The notes beneath the pieces are model-generated. The model ran no database searches. It worked only from the letters and a program-made list of their open reading frames with translations, and was not told where the DNA came from. A program made the translations under genes and the position numbers. 64,000 nt of DNA, taken from NCBI GenBank assembly GCA_030710605.1, contig CP092876.1, positions 58,209,252 through 58,273,251 on the forward strand, given 5' to 3'. This DNA is from Cordylochernes scorpioides (taxonomy: Eukaryota > Arthropoda > Arachnida > Pseudoscorpiones > Chernetidae). Every line of letters begins with the position of its first letter. Within the stretch, counting starts at the first letter, position 1. Positions 43,461 through 52,133 of the stretch are shown here, one piece after another.

Positions 43461-43885
43461 TAGGCGAGTATGCGTTTGCTATATTATCTATATTAATAAA
43501 ATGCAAATTTCATAAGTGTACATCACTAAAAACTTTCGTTACAATGCATCAATTTCAACCAAATTTTCAACATTTATGTAAAACGAGATGGAGCAGGTTT
43601 TGCTTAACATCAAAATATTTTTCCCTAACATTAACATGCGTAACTTCGCTGTTATCGATTAAATACAAAAAAAATCAACAGAGTTAATTTTATTTATATA
43701 TAAATACAAAATTAAATTTCAACAGAGTTAATTTTTTTACATACTAGCTAATAATCTCAATCTAAAAAATATTCAAAACAAGCAATTTTAAGATAACACC
43801 ATATGTAAAACAGTCGGCCAAGAAAACAAATAACGTGTAATATATATATAATATAATATATATAATAAAATCTTAAATATTATTT
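43461..43885. other. No feature recognised
   Basis: AT-rich; ends in a TA-rich run before the Helitron-like fragment. Confidence 0.45.
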
Positions 43886-44370
43886 ATCAAAAGTAAGATT
43901 ATCTCAGGATGACACGGCAATTTATTTGAGACAAGAATAATGATACAATTCCAAGGCGAAGATACTATTCCTTTAACTTCCAATTACCGAGGGAACCAAT
44001 TAATATTGATTTTATTCAACTTATCGAGTATTTTTCAAGGGACCAGGAAAAATGTTCACTAGATAAAACTATGATTTTCTAATGTAGAAAATTAGGAAAG
44101 ACAAAATTCAGGATGACACGGCACACAGGGACCGGGAAAAAATGTTCACTTTATCGAGAGATTCAAATTTACGAGTTTCAAATTATCAAAATATATCTTT
44201 TTTTTAAAATAAGTTTTTAGAGAATTGTTTTAACAAATGTTCGCTAGACAAACCTTTACTCGGTTAAAACCCCGGGCGAAGCCGAGTACGTTTTATAAGT
44301 TTATAGAGAATTGTTTTAACAAATGTTCGTTAGACAAACATTCACTCGGGTAAAACCCGGGCGAAGTGTA
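43886..44370 (+). mobile_element. Helitron-like element fragment, copy 1
   Basis: Nearly identical to 45626-46130. It contains two nested terminal-like hairpins (cccgggcgaagccgag at about 44270 and acccgggcgaag at about 44360). The second one breaks off inside its loop, and the 32-bp minisatellite follows directly. The CTAG tip is therefore missing here. Confidence 0.75.
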
Positions 44371-45029
44371 ATATAAAAAGCCAAAAATGAAGAATGAATG
44401 TAAGATAAAAAGCCAACAATGAAGAGTAAATATAATATAAAAAGCCAACAATGAAGAATGAATGTAAGATAAAAAGCCAACAATGAAGAGTAAATATAAT
44501 ATAAAAAGCCAACAATGAAGAGTGAATGTAAGTTAAAAAGCCAACAATGAAGAGTAAATGTAATATAAAAAGCCAACAGAGTGAATGTAAGATAAAAAGC
44601 CAACAATGAAGAGTGAATGTAATATAAAAAGCCAACAATGAAGAATGAATGTAAGATAAAAAGCCAACAATGAAGAGTGAATGTAATATAAAAAGCCAAC
44701 AATGAAGAATGAATGTAAGATAAAAAGCCAACAATAAAGAGTGAATGTAAGATAAAAAGCCAACAATGAAGAGTAAATATAATATAAAAAGCCAACAATG
44801 AAGAGTGAATGTAAGATAAAAAGCCAACAATGAAGAGTAAATGTAATCTAAAAAGCCAACAATGAAGAATGAATGTAAGATAAAAAGCCAACAATGAAGA
44901 GTAAATGTAATATAAAAAGCCAACAGAGTTAATGTAAGATAAAAAGCCAACAATGAAGAGTGAATGTAATATAAAAAGCCAACAATGAAGAATGAATGTA
45001 AGTTAAAAAGCCAACAATGAAGAGTAAAT
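44371..45029. repeat. 32-bp minisatellite, about 20 units
   Basis: The unit gtaagataaaaagccaacaa + tgaagagtaaat repeats with period 32. Two alternating variants (gtaagat / ataatat) occur, with two short units lacking acaatgaa. All three minus-strand frames stay open for long stretches because the unit lacks stops on that strand. The resulting protein is only a repeat of the unit, so I do not call it a gene. Confidence 0.95.
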
Positions 45030-45397
45030 CTCTATATATATATATATATATATAAAAGTCAATTTCTGTCTGTCTGTCTGTTTCGCGATAAACTCAAAAA
45101 CTACTGAACCAATTGGTACCAAATTTTGCATGTCGCTTTTTATAAACCTGAGGAAAATTTTCGGCTGCATTTTGATTAGTATTTTTGGCTATTTCTTTTT
45201 TTTTTTCATTTGAAGAACTTTTTTTTACGCGGACTAATCCGGAATGGAATGAATACCTAAATATGGCCATTTTTTTAAGCATCGGTGGTTCAGTGGTAGA
45301 ATGCTCGCCTGCCACGCGGGCGGCCCGGGTTCGATTCCCGGCTGATGCATTTTTTTTTTTTACAATTTTTAAAACTCTTTTATGTTATCTTTATCTT
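45030..45397 (+). mobile_element. Helitron-like 5' end sequence
   Basis: tctctatatatatatata followed by gtcaatttctgtctgtctgt and ctcaaaaactactgaaccaa is the typical opening of Helitron-like elements in arthropods. It is followed within 250 bp by the tRNA gene. A second such opening starts at 45398. Confidence 0.6.
45279..45349 (+). tRNA. tRNA-Gly (anticodon GCC)
   Basis: A 71-base cloverleaf. The acceptor GCATCGG pairs with CTGATGC with one G-U. The D-arm is gtggttcagtggtagaat. The anticodon arm is CTCGC-CTGCCAC-GCGGG with GCC at 45311-45313. The T-arm is CCGGG-TTCGATT-CCCGG. A-box and B-box are intact, and a T-run directly after the gene (from 45350) would stop RNA polymerase III. The sequence closely follows animal tRNA-Gly(GCC). 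It carries glycine to GGC and GGT codons. It lies between two Helitron-like 5' ends and may have been captured by one. No intron. Confidence 0.95.
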
Positions 45398-46150
45398 ATA
45401 TATATATAAAATTGAATGTTTGTCTGTCTGTACTCTATAGATTCAAAAACCATACATCCAATCGCCGTGAAATTTTGGGATATTATTAGGTATATCACCG
45501 GGAAGGTTTTTGAAAAATAATTTCATGAATATCTTGAATATCCTTAGAGTTATTTGCAGATTTGTAGATTTAACTCGCAAGCAGCGCCCCCATTGTGACG
45601 ATGATAACAAGTTTTCTTATCACTAAGTTTGTTATCTTAAATATTATTTATCAAAAGTAAGATTATCTCAGGATGACACGGCAATTTATTTGCGACAAGA
45701 ATAATGATACAATTCCAAGGCGAAGATACTATTCCTTTAACTTCCAATTACCGAGGGAACCAATTAATATTGATTTTATTCAACTTATCGAGTATTTCTC
45801 AAGGGACCGGGAAAAAATGTTCACTAGATAAAACTATGATTTTCTAATGTAGAAAATTAGGAAAGACAAAATTCAGGATGACAAGGCACACAGGAACCGG
45901 GAAAAAATGTTCACTTTATCGAGAGATTCAAATTTACGAGTTTCAAATTATCAAAATATATCTTTTTTTTTTTAAATAAGTTTTTAGAGAATTGTTTTAA
46001 CAAATGTTCGCTAGACAAACCTTTACTCGGGTAAAACCCCGGGCGAAGCCGAGTACGTTTTATAAGTTTAAAGATAATTGTTTTAACAAATGTTCGTTAG
46101 ACAAACATTCACTCGGGTAAAACCCGGGCGAAGCCGGGCGGGTCCGCTAG
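45398..46150 (+). mobile_element. Non-autonomous Helitron-like element, complete ends
   Basis: Starts at tatatatatataaaattgaa with tgtttgtctgtctgtact and ends with the hairpin acccgggcgaagccgggc + gggtccg + CTAG at 46147-46150, followed by T. Internal sequence from 45626 matches 43886-44370. No Rep/helicase frame, so it depends on another element. Confidence 0.7.
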
Positions 46151-46224
46151 TATTACAATACAATACTTATATTACAATATATAATACAATATTATATTAC
46201 AATATAATACAATACCTACTTGTG

Positions 46225-46360
46225 TTATATTTTCTTAAGGAAAATAATTTAATTGAAATAATTGGGATGCTAATATATATAATAGAAACTTTGATATATT
46301 ATTGGCTGATGTCAAATTATATATTAGCATCCTAACTCTTTAAAATTATTTTCTTTTCCT
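46225..46360. repeat. Palindromic MITE M4
   Basis: aataattgggatgctaatat at the left pairs with atattagcatcctaactctt at the right; the outer aggaaaataattt and aaattattttctttt also pair. Confidence 0.6.
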
Positions 46361-46439
46361 TAATAAAATATTTCATCTTCACTCCAGCTAGTTAGCACAA
46401 GAAGATATTATTTGTATAGTATACCAAAAGTATACTCTC

Positions 46440-47020
46440 CTATATTATGCTTATTATATATTTTTATTTAATTGTACTTTATTGGATATTTAAATAGAAT
46501 ATATTTTGGGTTCCTTTCATTGATACAATGTCCTATATTGTATTTCTCCATTTTTTATACTAGATTGTCATTAGTATAAGCTTTAAAAACCACAAAATTA
46601 AATTATATACAGATTTTTTTAAATTTAAATAAAACATTATCATCTCTTTTCAAGGGAGAAAATAGTGGGAAAATTGTATTTCTATCTTCACCTTAGCTTA
46701 TATTTAATTGTTGGAAATTATTATCATAAGTTCTGTCTTTGCTCTTTTCTATAAACTTCTCTTTTCGCTTATTCCTTTTTCTACCCAGCATATGACGTAC
46801 CTGCCGAATATCCGCTGGAGTTTTTTCTCTATTTTAATTTAATTAAATATATTAAAAACAAACCTCTTATAAGTTTTTCAAATTTGCTCACAAAAATATT
46901 TATATTTTAAATATATCTTAATGGCATGCACATGCACAATTAGCTTGCTACTCTGACATATAAGAATGTGTGTCCCTAACCTATATTTAATATTAAAAAT
47001 CTGTAAATAACTAACAAGTT
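46440..47020 (+). repeat. Dispersed repeat R, copy in plus orientation
   Basis: Contains ggttcctttcattgatacaa, cttcgcttattcctttttct and acctgccgaatatccgctgg, then attagcttgctactctgac. Related copies are at 41920-43460 (inverted), 50885-51340 and 62735-63160. No coding potential seen. Confidence 0.7.
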
Positions 47021-47299
47021 ATTATATTTATATTTAATTACTTTTAAAATAAATTCCTATATACAAGAGTATATATGTTTATATTCCCAATTTTTTTTTC
47101 TATCTCAATTCAAAAGATGGAGTACTTTTCTGAAGTCGATAATATTTTAAGTGTAGGTAATGGGGCTACACAATAAAAAAAAGTTTTCTTTAGAATCTAT
47201 TAAATTAGTTCATCCAATGACAAGGCAATTTGGACACACCACTTACACACCTTGTATATAATTACTAAATTTATCCCAATACTACTTAAATATATTTCT

Positions 47300-47860
47300 A
47301 GATAATAAAAAGACATATATATATATTGGATTGAATATAAAATTTATTTGCCAATATTTCGGTTGGCTGAACGCCAAACTTTATCAAAGAATTACATTTT
47401 GTATAAACAAACTCAGCGCCGCATAATGTTATTATATTACGGGGGGGTCTGTGGAAGGATGGTCTATACCAGTTGGTTTTCGACCGCTTCAGTCTCGCAT
47501 TGGGCACTTTTTTCTGATTTAAAAAAAATGCTCCAATGGCCCCCGATTCTTGCAAAAGTCCAAACCCACCAGCGAGTGCCAGTAACCAAATGGGGCTCTG
47601 GCACATTTGTAAGTGCAAGGTCGAACTGCTTTTCACATGTGTAGACATGTGGTGCACTTTACACTAAAAGCAGTCGCCTACTTCTATCCACCATGATTAT
47701 CATCGCCTATAACACGTGTACTAGGGATAAGAAAAAAAAACAGTTAAAATATTTTTAATGACACTATGCGGCGCTGAGTTTGTTTATACAAAATGTAATG
47801 CCTTGACAAAGGTTGGTGTTCAGCCATATATTCAATCCAATATATGCCTTTTTATTATCT
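47300..47860. repeat. Palindromic element M5 split by a SINE
   Basis: The arms (aataaaaagacatatata ... tttgtataaacaaactcagc at the left; gctgagtttgtttatacaaa ... tgcctttttattatct at the right) are inverted over about 120 bp. SINE copy 3 fills the centre. Confidence 0.8.
47446..47740 (+). mobile_element. tRNA-derived SINE, copy 3
   Basis: Head gtctgtggaaggatggtc and ccagttggttttcgaccgct, body aatggcccccgattcttgca and cacatgtgtagacatgtggt, tail aagaaaaaaaaa. It matches copy 1 from head to tail. It lies inside palindrome M5. Confidence 0.78.
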
Positions 47861-48238
47861 TAATATTTAAATATGGATTGCTCTATATTCAGAACTTAAA
47901 TATATATCCCAATTAAATATATCCCAATTCTATACATTCAATGAAGGTAGTGCATCTATGATCTAAAGGAACATAATTTTATATTCCAATAGTTTAGCTC
48001 AACCTCTCCAAAAAACACCAATACTTGTGGAAAGGCTTTTAGAAAAATGTTTATGTACCGTAGCTATGAGTAAAAAGAAAAGTGTTGCAAATAAAAAAAA
48101 TAATATGAATTCTTATATAAAGTATCATATAAGATTATATCTCTACAAACCTAATGAAATTAATTTATTTAATAATTTATAATGTCATATATGTTAGAAA
48201 AATAGGGGGGGGGGGGGAGGGGAGAAAAGAAAAAGTTA
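47861..48238. other. No feature except a G-run near 48206
   Basis: AT-rich. A run of about 14 G at 48206-48220 is notable only as a homopolymer. Confidence 0.5.
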
Positions 48239-48402
48239 TCAGGTGTTGATATTAAAAACAAACTAGGCATATCCTGATCAGTCACATGAGCATTTTTAGA
48301 TGGCAAAGCCCCATCTAGAGGAACAAAAATTAACTAAACATTGGTTTAAGCTTGTTCCATAATATTTGGACAACCCATTTCTTTATAAATCAAGAAAAGT
48401 CA

Positions 48403-48444
48403 ACCATGAAAGCGTTTCGAGCTGTTGGCCCTCGTCAGCGTGGT
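48403..48444 (-). ncRNA. Hammerhead ribozyme-like motif
   Basis: Minus strand: ACCACG, CUGACGA, stem II GGGC-CAACA-GCUC, GAAAC, a minimal stem III region (GCUUU), then CAUGGU. The core boxes are canonical and stem II pairs fully (one G-U). Stem I has one mismatch and the C-G closing pair of stem III is lost, so activity is doubtful in this copy. Confidence 0.6.
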
Positions 48445-48764
48445 GCAGGCTGTACCTCTACGACCATATATTTAGTCCAAGAGGCTTTCTGAAAAATAAA
48501 AAAAAGGTATTTAAGACTATATTTGCATAAAGGTGCTAAACATGTGAAAAATAAGAAAAAAATAAAAAAGGTCAGGTGTTAATACCATCTAAAATTTCTC
48601 ATGTGAGCAGTCAAAATATGCCTTCTGTTTTCAATATTAACACCTAGACTTTTACTTTTTTCACATAAACGGCGTATTTACTCAAATTTGTCCTTAAATG
48701 CCTATTTCTCGATTTCTTAGGAAGTCTCTAGGACCTAATATTTGGTCGTTGAGGTACAGCCTAC

Positions 48765-48806
48765 ATCATGTTGACGAGGGCTAACAACCCGAAACCCGTT
48801 CATGGT
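48765..48806 (+). ncRNA. Hammerhead ribozyme-like motif, decayed core
   Basis: Plus strand: AUCAUG, UUGACGA (first core base C changed to U), stem II GGG-CUAACAA-CCC, GAAAC-CC-GUU, CAUGGU. Stem I pairs over 6 bp with one G-U. Predicted cleavage would follow GUU at 48800. The changed core base argues against full activity. Confidence 0.55.
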
Positions 48807-48962
48807 TGTTTGTTCTTGATTTAAGAAGAAATGGGTTGGTCGAATATTATGGATCAAGTTAAATAAACATTTAGTTAATTTTTGCTCCACTAAATGGCGC
48901 TCTGGCATCTAAAATGCTCATGTGAGAGGCCAGGATATTTCTCTTTTGTTTTTAATGTCATA

Positions 48963-49424
48963 TATTTTTGTGGAATATCTATCTTTCTGCCTTATAACTG
49001 GAAATTGTGTCCCTCCTTCTCCTTGATATTAGACTTGAATTGACATCTGTCACGGCTTTTCTTTTTAGACCTCACAAACCCTTTTTATGATAGTGTCGTC
49101 GTCCTTATTGGCTGACTTTTTTAGATGGATGTAATGAAGTGCTAGACTAATATGTATGTGTGTTTGTTTGAGTATTAGTCTGCTGTTATAGTTACGATTG
49201 TTGGTTTTTATTTAATTTGGAGTTCTACATGGAATAAAAAGTCTTAGAATAAATTCAATTCGAGTTTTTCACAAGAAGGTGATAGTGGGTAATGTGACTG
49301 CTGTGATAGAGATGCAGGGAAACATCTGAGGCTCTTCATTGGACACGACAACAACAAGGTCGCATCTTCTGGTCCTCGGGTATGCCCAAACGCTTAAATT
49401 ATATATTAAAAGGTTTTTATTTTA
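48963..49424. other. No feature recognised
   Basis: No coding or repeat signal identified. Confidence 0.45.
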
Positions 49425-49610
49425 TAAAATAAATGAAGCTTCCAGGGCTAAGTTTCTTGTGCAACTTTTTATTATCAAGTTTTCGGACTTGTAAGTCCTT
49501 CAACAGGATTATCACGTTAAAAACTTAATAATAAATACAAATTTTATATACACATTATTATATACATATTTCAAATATTTATTATATTACATTATTTCAG
49601 TTTGAAAAAC
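49425..49610 (+). repeat. Dispersed repeat P, copy 2
   Basis: Matches 39935-40128 closely. Its minus strand has CUGUUGA-A-GGACUUACAAGUCC-GAAAA, with a perfect 5-bp hairpin flanked by hammerhead-like boxes. The invariant A of CUGA is U and stem III cannot be drawn. Confidence 0.6.
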
Positions 49611-49919
49611 AATATTTTTTGAAAATATTGAAAAGTTTTTATTTTACCGCAAACTCTAATATATAAGCCATAAAATTCAGTTTCCTACAACAAGAGTTTG
49701 TGCTTGAATTTTAAAAATATCTATGCATACCTGAGTCTTAATCGCCGAAATAAGCTTTTAGAACCCTAAATTGATCGATGTTTCAATATCCATCCAAATC
49801 ATTTCCTTGCAGCGTAGTTACTAGAGACACACATAACGCATATCTTGGCAAATTCAGTATTTTCACAACAATCTATCCGTGAAAAGCTACACAATGTAAT
49901 ACAAAGAAAGCGTTGGCAA

Positions 49920-50160
49920 CTACGTTGTGGGGTCACGTGACTACATCGATTGTCTCGCCATCCGGCCCATTGTAACTTCTCCTATTGGATAGATTGTAAC
50001 ACGCGATGACTCGTCCCGCCTCCTATTGGATAAAGTGTAGCTCCTGATTGCCTCTCATTGGCTGCAAGTTGGGCTGAAACAAAAGACTACGAGAAGGCGG
50101 CGTCAGGAAAGTTAGACATAGCATATAAATAAATAAGCTATAACTTGTGTTCAATTCAAC
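49920..50160 (+). promoter_or_regulatory. RNA polymerase II promoter-like region
   Basis: Three reverse CCAAT boxes (cctattggat twice and ctcattggct) lie at about 49980-50060, with gtcacgtgac (E-box palindrome) upstream at 49931. A TATA-like catataaata stands at 50119, about 30 bases before an initiator-like ttcaattcaacatt. No recognisable gene follows, so this may be a displaced promoter or LTR promoter. Confidence 0.4.
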
Positions 50161-50364
50161 ATTCGCATTGTCGTTATATATAGCCAGCCTCCTACTGATG
50201 GTGAAGTGTTGCATATAGCCGATATATTTAAATCTGAGTTTTACTTGTGTGCACTCAAATAACACACAGTCTTGTGTATGTGAACACACACTTCTATATA
50301 TCAACTTTTCCTCTATATTGACTTTACTTATTTCTCAGGTCATTTCATAAAATTTTATTAATTG

Positions 50365-50664
50365 ATATTGTCGCGGAGATAAATAAAGCAAGGGCAAATT
50401 TGGGAATAATTAATTTATTATAAAGGGTATTTACCTTTTAGTTCTCCAATAAAATTATATACAAGAGGTATTTATAGAGAGAACATATACCAAGGTAAAA
50501 ATAATAATAATGAGAGTGGTCAGCCACCGTCCCGTTTTCCTTATTTGCCGATCAGATTCCGAGAAACCCTCACACCTGTGGTCGTTCCCCCGGAGTCCAG
50601 TGATGATTGACAGGTGTTCCATGGAACTTCCTGTGGCTGTGGTTGCAGAGCTACTTGACAATAT
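50365..50664 (-). repeat. Candidate solo LTR, about 292 bp
   Basis: A segment that begins TGTCGCGGAGAT at 50369 and ends CTTGACA at 50660 has inverted TGTC/GACA tips and is flanked by atat on both sides. It carries aataaa and tataga motifs. No partner copy in the window confirms it. Confidence 0.4.
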
Positions 50665-50689
50665 TGTTGGAAGAGACCAAAGGTAGACG

Positions 50690-50880
50690 CGATGAGTGTC
50701 TTTATTTTATAAAGGCTGCGAGCTTTCGGACAATGACGTCCTTCGACAGGCCATTATGTGAATACAAGAGAAGAGATGATTTATATATAACCCATTTCTT
50801 GATTTCTCAAGAAGCCTCTGGGACCAAAACATTTTTGGTCGCAGTGGTACAGCCGTGTCCTCCACATTTACACTAGATTG
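50690..50880. repeat. Chimeric fragment: P-like hairpin joined to hammerhead-repeat sequence
   Basis: gagctttcggacaatgacgt + ccttcgacaggcc is a P-like hairpin. It is followed by aacccatttcttgatttctc ... ggtacagccgtgtcc, which matches the region beside the hammerhead at 63430-63500. It breaks off where the ribozyme core should begin. Confidence 0.55.
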
Positions 50881-50884
50881 TTTT

Positions 50885-51340
50885 TAAAATAAGCTTATAA
50901 AAAAAATTCACAAAAAAAAAATTCACAAAAATCTATCTTCTTTCATCAAGAGAGAAAATAGAGCAAAAAAAATACTTCTCTCTCTTTAATTATCTTTATT
51001 TTATATTTGGAAAATTATTATCATGGCTCTGTCTTTGCTCTTCTCTATAAAACTTTCTCTTCGCTTATTCCTTTTTTCACCCAGCCTATGACGCGTAACT
51101 GCCGATGCTTTGCTGGTGTTACTTTTTATTATTATTATTATTATTATTATATATTCTAACTAATTATTTATTACAAAAAAAAATAATAAAAAAACTCACA
51201 TGTTTAAATTAAATAAAAAAATTATAAATCTTAAAATTCTCATAACTATATATACTATTTGATACAGAATTAGCTTGCTGTTCTGACTCAAAATTAATTC
51301 AAAATCTGTGTGTAGTTCTTAATATTCTACTTTTCCTCTT
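50885..51340 (+). repeat. Dispersed repeat R, copy 3
   Basis: Shares cttcgcttattccttttttc, actgccgatgctttgctggt and cagaattagcttgctgttct with the other R copies. Includes a short (att)n run near 51130. Confidence 0.65.
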
Positions 51341-51370
51341 CCTTCCAAAAATAAAAAATTACTATATATA

Positions 51371-52133
51371 TGTAATAATGTGTTGAGATCCTGACGACTC
51401 TCTGTAATAATAGGTTGGTGTTTGGTAAGCCTGTTGTAGAACCTCGTCGACTCTCGCTATAAGTTGTGGCAACCGAGGGTCAAACCTGTAGTAACCGCGA
51501 GGGACAGTCAGGGGTGGAGTTTTCCCGTACCTCTCTGCACCTTGTAGGATCTTTAACAGTTCTCACAGGGTACAGGCAGTCGTGGTCGAGGCAGAGTGGA
51601 AAACTGGGGAATGTCCACACACACAAAACGAAGCGACACAGTTGAAAGAAAGTTCCTTGAATAGATAAAAAGTCGAGCCAAAAGCAAAGATGGAGATAGG
51701 AGTAGCGTTTCTTACTGACTACATGGTGAAATGAGGTGGAACTTGGAGACAGCCGGCGACGCGCTGATGGGGAACTGTACTAACTGTCGCTAAGGCCGGT
51801 CTTATTTATACTACCTCTCCGACAAAGAGAATTGCATCACGGCACGTGTCGCTGCTACTCGAGACACGGCACGTGTCGCTGTTACTCGAGTCTGGCGCCT
51901 ACCTGTCGGCTAACAATCTATCTTTAGAAGTTACTTTGTGATCTCTCAATCTTGCTTTTAACTTGGCTTTTAATCTATTATATAGTTTTATTTATTTATC
52001 CTCAGTACATTACATTTGGTGATGCAAGGAGACATGTCAATTATGCATATAATTAGTTATAAATCTGCAATTAGTTCTATATACAACATGACAATCGTAT
52101 TACATAATATAGGGTTATTGGTTTAAATTATCA
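51371..52133 (-). repeat. 3' LTR of element E
   Basis: About 763 bp. Contains two direct copies of a ggcacgtgtcgctg motif near 51841-51890. Confidence 0.85.

Larger units (their letters stand above)
48239..48962. repeat. Inverted pair of hammerhead-repeat units
   Basis: Two units face each other. Each unit contains the arm (cctgatcagtcacatgagca / tgctcatgtgagaggccagg), the agatggc...gccatct palindrome, aacccatttctttataaatc and a hammerhead core next to ggctgtacctctacgacc or its complement. The centre is a short copy of the arm (gtcaggtgttaatacc ... attaacacctagac). The whole could fold into one long hairpin. Confidence 0.8.

Noticed and set aside
44316..44953. Long overlapping minus-strand open frames of about 190-200 residues rich in Leu, Phe and His
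   Set aside because: They are the 32-bp minisatellite read in all frames. The unit has no stop on that strand. No start context or unique sequence supports a gene.
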